Notes: generated from the letters alone by a model not told the origin. A stretch of DNA of 64,000 nt from Limanda limanda (GCF_963576545.1 NC_083638.1:7976022-8040021); one strand, 5' to 3'. Counted from the first letter of the stretch, positions 1-13,483 are shown. Made by a program: numbers and translations.

Positions 1-2679
1 TGGGGATAATAGCACAAAACAGGATAGAAATAAACAGCACTAATGGATAAAGCTGTCCTCAAGAATCTATATACGAAAATTAACAATTATTAAAATAATT
101 ATATTGATGGTGATTCTCAACCTGAGGTCGTTAACACATTTCTAGGGGTCACCAGATGGTTGTGGAGAAAGGAATTAAAAATCAAGAATATAACTAACAG
201 CACATCCACTAAAGCTGATGTCCTTTCTCGCAATAGAAAAAAAATGTTTACCATTAATTGACTAGATTGTGGAAAACGCCATATTCTTATTTGTCCAGTC
301 AATTTTCACATTTTAGCTGTTAACACTCCTCATAATGAGATAATCCATCTGTAACTTGCTGCGTTGTATGGCTGTGCACTATGTTCCGCCTTTATGCTCC
401 TGCACCCTCATCCATAAAGTTTTTACTGTCCACGCAGTAAGTCTTGTATAGTTTCAGCTGCAGGTAAAACCTTCTATTCACTCTTCAGTCTGTGTAACTG
501 TCACTAAAACAGGAGAGAGAGGCAGGGAAGAGTTCCAGACGATTCCAGAATGACAACTGCAAAATCAGGTGAACACACAAAGACAGTCAAACTGACACCT
601 TGAGCAGAATCCTAATGCAAATCAAGAAAAAAACTGAAAATCTGGCAACTGTCGTCCTGTGTTGACAAACTAAATCCAGTCCCCATGTGAGCCGCCTTCA
701 TTAGAGCCCTCAGGGAACGCGTGATTGGCAATTCTGGACATCCTCCCGCTCGCTGCAGTGTTCATCAGCATCTAATTACCAGCTTTATCATTGTTGAATT
801 AAGGATGAGAAACTGGCAGAGAGTCTCCCGCTGGAAACTGGGCTTCAAATGATGGTAAATAGAGTTTGGTTCAATTGGTTTTCATATCAGCACTCCGGGG
901 CGATGAGAATATTTGAGAGAACTTTTGTGGATGAGCTTCCTGTCGATACCCGACTCTGGTGATGCTGAAGGATTCTGATTCGAAGAGGTCAGAGGTCAAT
1001 GTGGTGAAAAGCCAGGAGCTAGAGTGTTAAACTGAGTTAGCACAGTTCATAATGTGCTGTTAAACGGTTTTGGACCAAACTCACAGAACAGCTTGACGGG
1101 ATTAAAAACGACTTGTTACAGCGTCACATCAGAGGAAAGTGTTGTTGTTGTTGTTGTTGTTGTTGTTCTCTGACTGCTACTTTGATCATGTGTCTGAGTT
1201 GGTGTCAGCTGGTGCTGCTGCAACTTGTGTGGAGCCGGGAACATGGAAACATGCGATGGGAGCAGAGAAGAGTTTGACGTTTCTGTCTGTGAAAAGAGAG
1301 ACGATAATTACAAAGCTCTGCCAGCCTCATTTTCATCTTCTGACAAAAGCCTCACACAGCAGCTCTGCATCAACATCCTGACATCCTCTCTCCACCTTGT
1401 GTTACCATTTAATAACTATATATAATTTATTTTGTACATGTTGGTGGATTCGGTTTGACGTTTTAATATTTTTCATAGTGTGTCATATGCCAGATACTTT
1501 GCTTCTCTAACAGGACTCACAGTTTTGGATCTATAAGGTTTATCCATCCATCTGTTGTTATGTTAGAACAAGTAAAACTTTAATATATCATAAATACATC
1601 AAAATAATCTTTTGCATTTCAAGAATTAAGTTGAAGTGTTGTTAATAAAGTTGAAATTGTCTATTACTATGAAAGCAGTAGATCTCTCCCTCCCCTGCAC
1701 AACAACTCACAGTTTGTTACCAGCAGTAACAGCATGAAATTAGTTTTCAATAAAAATGTAATCATTTCACATCAAAACAAACAAGAAATTAACGATATTA
1801 GTGGAAAACCAGAATAGCAGCATCATGTCTGGGCGTGGCAGAGCTGTATCATCCAAGCAACAACAGCGATTATTGAACAGACAAGGAAGTGACTCAGTGA
1901 ATGTGTTTGGAGGAAGAGTTTAAAAAAGCAAACTCCTCTTCAATCGTCTCAATTAGCCTCAGCCTTCAGTTCAGCAGCACTCAGCCCCCCCCACCCCCCC
2001 CCCCGTCAGATGATGAATGACAACTCAACCAAACCCCCAATCAATTTGCTACAGTATCTCTTAATTAACTCAGCTCGCCCCTTTAAAGAACTGTAAGCAC
2101 GAGCAGGAAAGTTTTGATTTCAATTTTATCCAATTACATCTCGATCTTTCCTCCCTAATAACCGCCTGATGCTCTCCTTTATCTTCACTACAGTCTCATC
2201 ATCCGACAGCGATAATTAATCGACAAACCACCGGCCTGATGGGGATAAAAGGCGTCTGGGAAGAATCAATACTACCCCCCCCTCCACCCGGCCTCCTCCA
2301 TGCATCGTACAGCTCTTCATGCACGAGAGGTGACGGAGCGCTGCTTCTCCTCAGATATATAATCCTTGTTCCTGGTGCGATGACGAGTGAATCCTTCCTG
2401 GCTCTCAGGAGGAAGTGTGAGGGTTGAGATCTACCTCGGCCCAGGTGCATGTTTATAGATCAGCTCGGACTGAGCGCTGCGTTAGAAAAGGGTCTTCACT
2501 GCCCGATCGATGAGGAGATTACATCATTGTTACCTTCCACTTCATTATGGAGCAGTGGGAGCTGCACATGCCCACCAGGCTGCATGGAGACACCAGCTCA
2601 CACTGGGCCTGGGCCTGGCTGGCGAGCATTCATCCACACATTTCATCATCATCGAGTTTCAGGCGTGTGCTCGTGTTAC
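1..2679 (-). other. nell1 intron 4 (partial)
   Basis: Sequence 3' of exon 4 in gene direction. It contains a (TTG)n run at 1140-1167 and C-rich tracts near 1985-2004 and 2275-2290. No exon resembling the next NELL1 segment is present. The parts at about 680-860 and 2140-2260 are complex, non-repetitive and contain TAATTA-type motifs, but no function can be read from them. Confidence 0.7.
1140..1167. repeat. (TTG)n microsatellite
   Basis: Uninterrupted TTG/GTT run. Confidence 0.95.
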
Positions 2680-2850
2680 CTGTTGCAGTCCACGTGCAGC
2701 AGCAGGTGGGAGGCGCTGATGGTGAGGGCGATCTTGTGCCACTGGCCGTCGGCGAGGCGGTAGGGGAAGGACTCGGAGCGCGGCTTCCCTTTGAAGCGGT
2801 AGTGGTAGCGGATCTCCTCCCTCACCCCGCTGCTCTCCAGCTCAAAGTAA
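2680..2850 (-). CDS. nell1: nell1 coding exon 4 (TSPN/LamG domain; last exon in the window)
   Basis: Exon of 171 bp between a CTGCAG acceptor and a GTAACA donor. Its first base completes Ser108 (AG|T), then come 56 full codons (residues 109-164) and two bases of the next codon. It reads YFELESSGVREEIRYHY, then PYRLADGQWHKIALTISASH, and ends LLLHVDCN. These match mammalian NELL1 (YFELESSGLRDEIRYHY, ADGQWHKVALSVSASHLLLHVDCNR) and differ clearly from NELL2 (YLELESSGHRNEVRLHY). Cys163 is the conserved cysteine of the laminin-G fold. The exon is GC-rich compared with the surrounding intron. The next exon, expected to continue IYERV in the family, is not found between 1 and 2679, so the gene continues beyond the left edge. 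NELL1 is about 810 residues in mammals; about one fifth is present here. Confidence 0.97.
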
Positions 2851-3870
2851 CTGCAGAGGGAAGAGAAGGGGGGCAGAGGTCAGAGGTCAGAGGCGCTTGC
2901 TTCTAAGGTCAGAAACAAATGTCTAAAGTCATGTAGAACAGAATAAAACATTACCGATACAAAATCTTGGAGAAGTAGGTGAGGGATTGATTTTGTAGAC
3001 AGTTAATTGGAGACAAAATTTCCATTTTATATACGACATGTTGGAAACGCTCAACCACTTAACCAGCTGCCCAATTTTACTGGCAGACATTTGCCTTTCA
3101 TGGATACGTAATTGGTGTTAATATTTTCCTGATATGCTGATCTTTATTTTTGTTTTTTGCAAAAGATAACGAAGCAAAAGAAAGTCAAAATAAATATCCA
3201 ACTATATAATGAGGTACGAATATCGGTCAATATCTCAATATTCTACATAAATCATCCCACATGTCCAGTATTAGCAAGACTGATGCAAGATTTGAACCAT
3301 TTCGAATCAAAGCTAATGAAGTGCAGGGGTCAGAAGAGACTCCGGGCGATATCCAGTCTGTCTTGACATTTGAAGACAAAATAACCAACATAATTATTCA
3401 ACGATTTTTCCTTTCAGATCATTACACATTCACAAAAACATCATTATGACTATAAAAGTCAATATCTGCCAATAAATAACCCTGATATCCTACAAACTGA
3501 AATGTCATCGCCCAGAAAACAAGCACAGCAACATGATATGTGTCCAGGTTGAACAAACTGCTGAGTTTTCTCTTGCTTTGTGTAGAATGGATTTCTCTCT
3601 GCTCGTCTCAGCCAACAGAAGAAAGGAATCTCTCTCTGTCCGAGTTCCACCCCCCCCCCCTCCTCTCTCTGTGGTGTGTCTGCAGGCGTTCGACCTGTTC
3701 CCCCCCCGCCGTGAGCTTTACTCTCCGTCCTCATCAGCCACAGAGTCTCAGAGACGTCCGGGCTCAGACAGCCGCAGCCCGAGAGCCGCAGGCAACCAGT
3801 CCTGACATTTCAGCTTCCCTGCAGCTGCAAATGACCCCAGCACAGGAACCAGTGGCTGCTGGGTGCACGT

Positions 3871-3871
<1 letters not shown>

Positions 3872-3918
<47 letters not shown>
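3872..3918. repeat. (CA)n microsatellite
   Basis: About 23 CA units; a second, shorter CA run is at 4013-4043. Confidence 0.95.
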
Positions 3919-3921
<3 letters not shown>

Positions 3922-4383
3922 CTTATAGTGTTCCTGCAAACACAGCTCTCCAAGACATAATCTGAACCTAGATAGAACCTTGCTTATCCCAATATATTCT
4001 GATATAAAACTCTCACACACACACACACACACAAACACACACTTTCACTGGATCAAGCCCATTCAATACCGAAGCTCAGCAGCTCTCATGCATATTTATG
4101 GGAGGAGAGAGTGGACCCACTCGACAGAATATCAATCAAGGCTGTGGGTCGGCAGACGAATCCGTGAAACTGAGGAACACTCGTAAGAACTCCAAACAAA
4201 CACACGGAGCTGGAGGATAAAAGATCGAGATGCGACTTAAACACGCTTCATAAGAGTTGATGTCATCTGTGAATATGGCAGAAATTATTACGAATAAAAA
4301 TCCAATGTGGCAAGAACATTAGCGGATGTTTCGACCAGTTGTAAACAAACCAAACAGCAGGTGAGTCAGGTTTCCTCATCACT

Positions 4384-4612
4384 TAAAGGCTCAGTGTGTA
4401 GGATTTAGTGACATCTAGTGGTGAAGTGTCATGTTGCAGCTAAACGCCCCTCATCTAACCCCCCACGGTCCAAATCTGAAATAGAACCTGTGGTAGCTTC
4501 AGTTGTCGTAGAAACTCAAAAGGGTTGGTTTGTCCAGTCTGGGCTACTGTAGAGAGGACCCTCTTCTGATGTAAAGTAGTTAAATATAAATATTTAAATA
4601 TAAAGGGCTCGT
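4384..4612. repeat. Dispersed fish repeat (GGCTCAGTGTGTAGGATTTA type)
   Basis: Begins with GGCTCAGTGTGTAGGATTTA, followed by GTGACATCTAGTGGTGAAGT, and later GTTTGTCCAGTCTGGGCTAC. I recognise this series from non-coding DNA of many teleosts as a dispersed repeat. I do not assign a family name. It ends close to the hAT-like element that starts at 4651. Confidence 0.5.
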
Positions 4613-4650
4613 TATCGGTTAAAGAAAACAACAATTAGTACAATTTAGAT

Positions 4651-5571
4651 CAGGGGTGTCCAAACTTTTTGTCCCGAGGGCCACATATACAAAAAAATAC
4701 CAAGGACTGTGCCACTCACGCCGCCACGCCGCCCTGCCCTGGAGTGGACTGTTGACAGTCGCGTCGCTCAGGGCGGGGCGGCGTGGCGGCGTGGCGTGGT
4801 GGCATTCTGAGGGACAGCTAGCAAAGTCAGCAAAGCAATTCACCTCCAGACCACTAGGTGGAGTAACGCTTTTTGTCAAAGACAACCTTAGAGACACCTT
4901 CTTTGTGTGTGGCAGTCTTTGTCGACTGTTTATTACTTTTTCTGGAGAACAAATTTGTCCCTGATCATTCTGCACAGCTTCGTACACTCGTCGACCTGCA
5001 AACCGACGTCAGCCGATATCTCCTTCCAGGAATTGCAGGTCATCTGTGTGTCCTTGTATTTAGTCAGTGACGGGTTATACAAGTGGTCATACTTTCAGAT
5101 ATCTTCTGCCAAGTGCTCTTCTATTTGGTCCATATCCGCTCTTCTAAATCTTCCTTGGTTTCTGCCGGTATTATGGGGCATGAAACCGGAAATATGACTC
5201 TGGAAAGGATGTAGTTAGCGGACCAATCACAGCCTTGTGGGCTGCCTGAGACTTGCGTAGCTTTGTCGTATAGTTACAAAAATTGGTGAACGCACGCAAG
5301 CACGAAAGAAGGGGCACGCAAGGGGCTCTTGCGTGCTTGCGTGCCCCTACTTGCGTGTCTCTGAAAACACAGACGCATTGCACCGGCCTCCCCCCTGTCG
5401 ACAAAGCCTGGCCCCATAAAGCAAAACAAAGTGCTTTAAGTGAGTGCCATTTGAACGCTACTCAATTTTGAGTTTCAAAAAAAAAAAAAAAAATTTTTTT
5501 TTTTTTATACATTATATTTTTACACATTGATGCGGGCAGTTGGCCCGCGGGCCGTAGTTTGGACACCCCTG
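4651..5571. mobile_element. hAT-like DNA transposon, 921 bp, with perfect 8-bp target duplication
   Basis: The left end starts CAGGGGTGTCCAAACT and the right end is its reverse complement at the outer 15 or so bases (AGTTTGGACACCCCTG, with one base shift beyond). The element is flanked by an identical 8-bp duplication, ATTTAGAT (4643-4650 and 5572-5579), the hallmark of hAT transposition. It lacks a transposase frame, so it is non-autonomous. Inside are a GC-rich hairpin (arms 4717-4741 and 4769-4793, 24 of 25 paired), a decayed MADF-like coding segment on the minus strand, an inverted ACGCAAG-rich repeat at about 5284-5358, and an A17/T13 palindromic run near 5478-5507. The clean duplication suggests a fairly recent insertion. 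Confidence 0.9.
4933..5181 (-). pseudogene. Decayed MADF-domain (Myb/SANT-like) coding segment inside the hAT-like element
   Basis: On the minus strand, from ATG at 5181 (MPHNTGRNQGRF), the frame continues through a second Met at 5133 into DQIEEHLAEDI, a TGA stop at 5097-5095, then KYDHLYNPSLTKYKDT, NSWKEISADVGLQVDECTK and RMIRDKFVLQKK, ending in tandem TAA stops at 4935-4930. The order L-Y-N-P...Y-K-D...W-K-E-I-S...C-x-K-L-x-x-x-R-D-x-F is that of the MADF DNA-binding domain. The domain occurs in cellular transcription factors and in the accessory Myb-like protein of PIF/Harbinger transposons. The in-frame stop shows that it is not functional here. Its presence between hAT-type ends suggests capture or a composite element. 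Confidence 0.7.
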
Positions 5572-8500
5572 ATTTAGATGAAACTCACTAGTGAAAACAT
5601 CACAAAGATTATTTTATCATCAATTTCAGCCAATAGATCATTTTCATCTAAATCTTTATTCTATGTCCTTCTATGTCCCGGTTGTTCCTGAACCAAAACC
5701 CACCTTTATAAGCTTTGATGCTAAATACTGTGAAGGAGAGAAATATCATTTGATTGTGGTTTTACATATTTCTGAGCGTTTGCATCATCAATCACAGAAT
5801 AAATAGAAAGTACTGCTGGAGGAGCAGCTGCACATCTTTCAGAGGAATAACCCGCACTCCTCACTCATTCATGCAATTATCATTGGAGACCATTGCAATG
5901 CATCAAATCGTGCCACAGATTCAGTGTTGCAGGCAACAAAAGAAAAATACGGGACTGAGATAATGACAGGAGCTCAAACTCCGAACAGCAGGCTGTGTTA
6001 TTACTAAAATAGTTATCACACATAAAAGGAGCTAGCCTCCCAGGGAAGTGTTTTTTTCTACCACATTAAATTGCTGCCTGCGTCCCGACATTCATGTGAG
6101 ACAGGCCGCCCGGCCGGTTGGGCCGAGCCCCTTTCTACCGCATGTCATCACTCAGAAACGAAATGAATACATCACTCTGCGGCCGACAGCCCGTTTGCAT
6201 CGTGCTGCTGGAGCCGCAGCGTCTGAAACCCGTCGGCTGGAGGAGAATCATTTGCATCGAACGTGTAAAGGAGGTTGAAGAAAAAGAAGGAACGAGAGCG
6301 AGAGCTTTTCCAGCTTCGCCTCTTCCTCCTGGAAGCACCGAACCAGCGTTATTCAGATTTGACTCATGAAATAATCATCAGAGGCATTAACTCCACTTCA
6401 CGGCGAGGGGTTTGTTTTATGAAGCATTTAGCCGTAGCTATTGTATCCCTGCATTACAGCATATTTAACGAAGGGGAATAATATATTGGCAGCGGGAGCA
6501 TTTATAATGAATAGTGTTGCATGACAGACACTAAACGTGATCTATCTGTTTCTGGTGCTTCTCTGCACAAATATAAACAAGGATTCTTATCACCATTTTA
6601 AAAGCCGCCTTCTCAGAGCCGATCCTTTCACGGAGCTGCCTCTTCACTAATGGTGACTGCACGGATCTCACACATCTCTAATGTGACTTCCACAGCTTTC
6701 AGAAGGAGGAAAAAATCATGTTTGCATATCTAAGAAAAAAGGATTTTTTTGACTAGCTGTGGCAGAGGAAGACTTCTCTGTGATTAGAATGAGTTGATGT
6801 CTGATGTGATAGCTAAACGTCCGTGCGTGCCTTCGTTTCTGGGTGAAAAAAACACACTTGAAAAGAAGCTGCTCGTCTGTGAGCTCAACGCAAAAACAAA
6901 AAACAGAATATATAAATATAACCAAGAAGTTGCTGGTTAAATAATGTGGTTAGGGGTTTATTTCAGAGCTGCAGATATCGAGGAAAAGAATAGTGTTGTA
7001 TTTCAGTCGGTTCAAACTAATTGTGCGCCTCAGCACTCTAGTTAAACAATAGCCCACAGGGGATAATGGGATATGAAGGAGCATCAAGGACACACAAACT
7101 TGGACACACAAAGCTGCACTTCCCAAATTGTGAGCGTCCTTTCAAGAGCTACAGGCTCAGTCGGCCAACGATGATGAACTCGCTCCAGGAATGTGGACAA
7201 AGCGCCGGAACTGGGACACAGCCTGTCGTCCCAGTTCCACTGTAAACACACAACAGTTGCCTAGGAAAGAAAAAATGCTGCAAACTAAGTTTTTCCTGCT
7301 ATTCCATACGGTTGTTATGATATTTCTGCAGGAATTTAACTGTCGGACAACATATCAAACATAACTGGCACCTTTATCTCTACATCTTCACCTTAGCAAC
7401 ACCTTGTTAGTACAAAAAGTAGATCCTCACAAGTGGGTTTGAAAAGGATTCGTTACCACTGGACCCTGCAAACTGTGCACGAGTAACTCTGAGGTGTGAT
7501 GCCTCCAAAGATCCACCACCCTTCTTTTTTCCCACAGCTGCAAATTAGTTGAGAGGCCATTCGCTGCACTGACCAGATTCCACATAACGTTGGATGTCTT
7601 TGTTCAAAGACCAAAGCAGAGGACTGGATTAACAAGACACTGCTACAGACACCTTTAGCAGCGGGGGCGGGGGGAACCTCCTATTAACCTGGATGGAATC
7701 ACATACAGTGGTTTATCCTTCAGACCGAATCCAAAGCATGGAGCTGCAACACTGAGCAGCTGAACACGCTCAGGGTGCCAGTCAACAGCCTTTTTCATAT
7801 TTGAGCTCTTGGAAAATGTCTGCAGAATAAGGTTGAGTGCTTCTGTGAAAATGGCTTTGGAGCGAAGGACGAGCGAGTGAGTTCATGAAGGATCTCTGGT
7901 AAATGACCGAAAGAATCAGGGTTTCTCCTTTTACACGTGCAGCAAACCCACCACCTCCTTCTAATCCTCCCTCACTCTTACATCTCCTCATTTTAATGTG
8001 CATGTATAAGAGCCTCTCTCTCATTTAGGGTTGAATTCTGCAAGTTGCGTGATATATTAATTGTTTTGGTCCCATTACAAATCGCCTGCTGATTTATCCT
8101 TCAACACAGCTCCACTGTGAGTGCTTTACTTTCTGGTATCCATGGAGATCTGACCCCTCTTCTAAAGCAGAGGTTCACCCTTTTGGGGGGAAAATTAAAA
8201 GAAAACACTTTCATAACTTTTCAACAGAGTTTCCTTTGTTAGCTCTGATGGGATCTGCACAAAGCAAAGCTAATGGATCCGCCACGTTGTTTTTTTTTTT
8301 TTAAAGTTCATCAGCAGTTTTCTCCTCATTCGCTGCAGAGCACACAACAGATGAAATATTCAAGGGGATGACATAACCGTTTTCATAATTTGGGGCATTT
8401 TTAATACTGTTTCCTCCACAGTATTATAAATGTGCCGCGACCAGGAGAGATGGTGACTCAAACTGCTGAGTCCTAAATATAAACACTCGGCCCTGGCAGC

Positions 8501-8800
8501 GGTTCACCGGCTGCGTCTCCTGAGCCGGAGACTCCGGACGGGTCTCAGGAGTCCGGTGACAGCTCCGGGAGGAAGCTGTTGAGTTGACGAGTGGTCTTCA
8601 TCAAAACGCATCGGTGTCATGTGTAGGAGAAAAAGTTTTGGAAATGAATGGCTGCCCAGAAATGCTGGTCTGGCTGTATATCATCCTGTCCTTTCTCTGC
8701 AGCCCCCCCGGGTGTCATGCAGCTAGTTTTATGGAGGGCAGCTGACAGCCAATTATCTGCTCAGTGGGGAGGTCAACACTCTGGAGCTTGTCCGTGCACA

Positions 8801-8825
8801 AGGAGGAGGAGGAGGAGGAGGAGGT
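8801..8825. repeat. (GGA)n microsatellite
   Basis: Eight GGA units. Confidence 0.9.
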
Positions 8826-11800
8826 AAACCAGACACTATGATGGAAAAAACTCACTCATGCCTTCACTTACTGACCTGGAAAATGTGACCAGGATTGATT
8901 GAAAGGCTCTGAGCTCCAGTAGAGTCACAGGAAGACTATCCTTGATGGGAGTTGGCAGATGTCCTCATCACGCCGGGCGGCGGCCGAGAGGTGTAACTGT
9001 CGGATGAACCCGGCCTCAGGTACATGGATCAAAAAGATGTGGTGAGCAGAAGGAAATCGATTCTCATCTTCACGGTTTGGAGTGTTTTCAGTGTGACATT
9101 AGTAGCAGCAAAGCAGGTCAGGTTCTTGGTGATGAGGGCCGTCGGGGGGGAGGAGGGTGATGCCGTCCAGCTGAAACCGGCATGATGCACAGCAGGTGGA
9201 ACCACTGGTTTACATGGTGCAGAGGAGCAAGTCCTCATGAGTGTCTCTAAACTAGTCCTGTTCAGACTTGAGATTAAAGAGCGTCTTGAATGATCCAAGT
9301 TCAGGTGTGAAAGCACACACATCAATGTCCTCAGTGTCTCCTGAGATTCGATCACTTCAGATTCAAACCTTACTTTCACAATGCGAGCCGTAGTGCTCAA
9401 TTTTAGATCGGTTTCTAGATCTGATTTTTTGATGTAGCTGCTCATGTTATCTTTTAAAACGTGGAAAGGATCAGACTCCAATGGGAACTGGTCATGGCCC
9501 TGAAGCAGCAAGGAGAGGAAGTCCGTGATAAACATGGAGGCCACAGGTGTGAGCTGGCTTACTAAAGGGAAACTTTGGTTTTGCGTTGTATTTAATCTAT
9601 TCCACCATTTTAAATCCACAAATACAAGAAGGGATACAGCACTGCAGCATCTTGAAATTACCAGAGTTTGGACCCAGAATCTCATATCACACGTCCCGGC
9701 TTAAAAACAAAATAACCACAGTTTCCTGCTAAATTGCTGAAACTAAACTGATTAACCTGAATGATGAAAAACTGAACTTCTTCCACAAACAGAAACACAG
9801 AGAAACTCCTTCAATGTTTCATGTTACAAGTCATGAAATGCATGTTTATTGTTTAGTCTGGTTCACTATTATTAAGCCAATCGTGATCACGTAAAAAATA
9901 AATAACTTGAAAAGGTCAGTTTCAACATCTGGACAATCCTCCATTAGAGAGTCGGTGGCACCAGCCGCCCAGATGTTGAAGGACATTTTTTTTTTGTGGC
10001 GTTTTATTCCAAAAACAGTTTTGTGCTTTTCCCTTCCCTGAGTGGAGACGGGCGGCCGAGCGGCTGGTGAAGGTCTCCGGGGTCTGAAGACAGGTGGACA
10101 GGTGGAGGAGCTCTGTCTGTGTCTGGAGTGTCGGGGGGGATCCTGTCATTCAAACTAACAACAAACACAGCGGATTGCGTGTGAGTGGGTGTTTCGGGGA
10201 AGTGTGTGCCAGGCTGAGATTGTCTTTTGGTTGCCTGGGAGCGAGCCGAGCCTCGGTCACGCTGGGTGAGTAATTCCCTCTCTGTCCTGTGGGCTCGGTG
10301 TTCTGCAAGGCCCCCCCCCCCCCAGCAGAAGTAGATGTTTTCCAAGGCCGGCTCCCAGAGACGGAGACGAGGAAATGTTGGTGTGAAAAACTATGTCCGG
10401 CACATTTACGAGTGTGAGCAGCTTCACAGTCCGTCTGTAAATATCATTACGTGAATGAGCATAAAGTGCCACGGCTAATCAGTTATTGACATTTAGCTCC
10501 ATTCATGAAGCTCTTGTAATATACGTGTTTTTAGCATTCCCAAGTGAGCATTATAGCTTTCAATTTATAGAATATTGACTGTTTTGCAGCCTGCAGACGG
10601 ACAGAGGCCGACTCAGACAACTGAGAGGAAACAGGAGCATCAGAGAATTTCTCTCTGTGAAACATATCAGAGCTAAAGGGCGACTGAGGGTTAGATATTC
10701 ATGTGAATATCTTCCTGGGGTATGCGGTGGCCCAGTGGTTGAAGTGCAAACTGCAATTTCCACATTATTTTTCACAATCTGGTCACAATATGTCAGACTG
10801 TAAGTTTCCTTTGCAAAATTCAAGTAAGTGAATACAAACTGCCCTGTTAACAATCATGCAGTTATATCCATCTTTGCCAAACTGCACCAGCAAAAAGAGC
10901 AGAGGGAAGATTACGACATAACTCGGACAAAAGGTGTAATCCTGTGTAAGAAGTTCACTTAGCCTCCGTCTGTTCACAGGAACTCAGAGGAACCAGGAGC
11001 AGTGCAAATCATCTCTTTCACTTTCTGTTCTCACAGAGAAAACACAGCGGAGGAATAATCCAGAGTGTGGAGAGCGGTTCCTGTGTGAAGGGAGATGGCT
11101 CAGCCCACTTCTCACCCCCTGTACTCCACAGGCGGAGGGGGGGGATCAGGAGTTCAGGATCAAATCAATAACATGTATTTTTGCAGCAGCACCATAACTA
11201 ATGAAGGATCCTGGGATCAAGGCTACTTTAGCGTTGGATGAATTCATTTTGTAGATGCTCTGTTTCCAAAGTGCAGATGTGCAATGAGGTAGAATCCAAG
11301 CTACTAGATCATACTTGAAAATGTCTAGCTCACATATATGTACATACACTTTTTTGGGGGGATTATAAAACGGCCTTACAATAATGGAGATAAAGAGATT
11401 TTTGCTATTAAATAAACCAAATGCAGAGTTTAAATAAGAACAACTCCCCAGGAGGATGGCTGTGACTCTCTGTGTACTTAGCTTCCAGAGACAGAGTTCA
11501 GTTAAAGTTCTTCTCGTGGTCAAGTTCAACTAACTGCTCCTCTCAAACTACCCTGAGGTCAGATATCGACTGCAGCTCACCCACCTCACCCTGAACTTGC
11601 AGCACAAAGTCGAGTTTAACACGATTCCTCTCCTTCATCGCCGTCTGTTTTCAACTCGGACCACACACATCAACTTTGGCTCGGAGTGTTTCTCTTAAGA
11701 GAGAAGAAGAAGCTGTGAGTGCTCTGAGGGAGACACGGACCAGCGCCGGGACAAAGGCCAGGCCGACCAGCTCGGCAGCTGAAGGAGCCGGCCGAGCGTC

Positions 11801-13483
11801 TCTGGTGTTTGAGAGAGAGAGAGAGAGAGCTCAGGTGGGGAGAGTGACGAGAGACTCGGGCTCCGAGTTAGTTCATCACAGAGCTTTTGCCGCTCGCTGA
11901 CAACGAGCGTGTTAGTGGGACCCAGAAAAACTGCTGGCGAGGATAAAATAGGCTCCTTTTGTTCTATTCAGCCTAGTGGAGCAGCAATAAAGCTTCCCTC
12001 CCATTCCCCAGGGCCGGGCACGGGAAGAAAAAAAATCCTCCGCCTTTTTTTTTCAGCAGGCATATACTGAGAAACGCCGGCACTGAAAAGACGTTTTCAC
12101 TTTGAGGATGAGGAGAGCGAGGGATGAGAGCGCGGAGGAGAGGAGGATATTATCATGCTGGGAAAGTGGAGCTGGCAGGGGATGTGGGAGGGAGAGAGGG
12201 AGAGAGGGAGGGAGAGGAGGCTTCGATTGTGCTGATGGAAAAAAAAAAATGGAGAAGTAAAGAAGGGAGCGGGTGGGAATGTGTGATTGGATTTGGCCGA
12301 GTGGCACAGCCAGTTGTCAGTTAGCCGGCGGAATGGGAGGTCTGGTTATAATGGGACAGAATGGGCCTCAGCAGAAGGCTCTAATGGGACCTTCAGAGAG
12401 GATTCACAGGTTCAGAGCAAATCCTCCGTCACAAAGGAGCACAGGTCTTCACTGAGCCGGTCAAGACTCGCTCCATCTCGCCCAAGTTTAATCACCCTCG
12501 CCGTTTGGCAGTGTGACTCTGACAACACCTCGCCGCAGAGTCACTTCAGCCCGCTGCCACTCGACTCAGGCCAGATTTGCATCTGAATATCTCCGTTGTG
12601 ATTCCAAATAAAACACAATATTTGGAGGAAAATGAAAGGTTTTGAATATAAAAATAAGTGAGTCGGGTTTTTTTAGCGTGTTGTGCTTAAGAGAGACGTG
12701 TCAAAACATCCCGTCAGTATTTCAGAGGTAAATATTACAACAGCTCACCGCAATTACCAGAAAGATCGCTTAATTTTCTCTTTTTGCCACAGCTGGTTGG
12801 AAAAATGGGACAGTTGTAGTTTAGCGTGGCGAGAATTTTAGATTTCTTTAACATAAACAGACTCATCTTACTCTGGATGAATCACAAATCTCAGCGTACA
12901 GACAGATATAGATCCATTAGTGCTCTGAGGGCTGAAAAACCTGGATCTACCACCAACATGGTGATAATATAACATGGACTCAGCAGGGAATCAATGGTTT
13001 GTATGTATCTTCAATAGGGTTAGAGCTATGTCCAAACGTACGTGGCGGATTCTGTGCAGAATTGAAGGGACTCTTGAAGAATGAGTGTCAGTCTATGGAC
13101 ATTGGATAAAAAAAACACTCATCCCGGTCATATTTGAAGCCGTCGACAAACCTGGACAAATTAAAACCAGGGTCTTTTTGACTACAAAACATTTTCAAAG
13201 TCAAAACCCCAACGAACGTCTATCAACAGCTTCTCCATCCGCTCATTTCTGAACAATATCAATGCAGTGGAATCCGTACATCTGACTACTGGGTGAGTTT
13301 GAGCGTGGCTGAGTGCTTTTAATGCAAGGTTTGCTTTGTGGCAGCACTCCTCCGAGCCACATTTGCTGCACGGTGCATGTCATTGTGCCTGAAGGAGGAG
13401 GACAGCACCATCAGGTAGCTCCACTTAGCCTCGCTGCTGGTCGGCCCGGCCGCTGCGCCACAATTATGCCCGCAGGTAACGTG

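Noticed and set aside
2449..2906. Plus-strand frames overlapping exon 4
   Set aside because: They are antisense shadows of the nell1 exon; the minus-strand frame matches NELL1 and has splice signals.
10719..10750. GCGGTGGCCCAGTGGTTGAAG as a tRNA gene or SINE head
   Set aside because: Resembles an A-box region, but no B box or tRNA fold follows within the expected distance.
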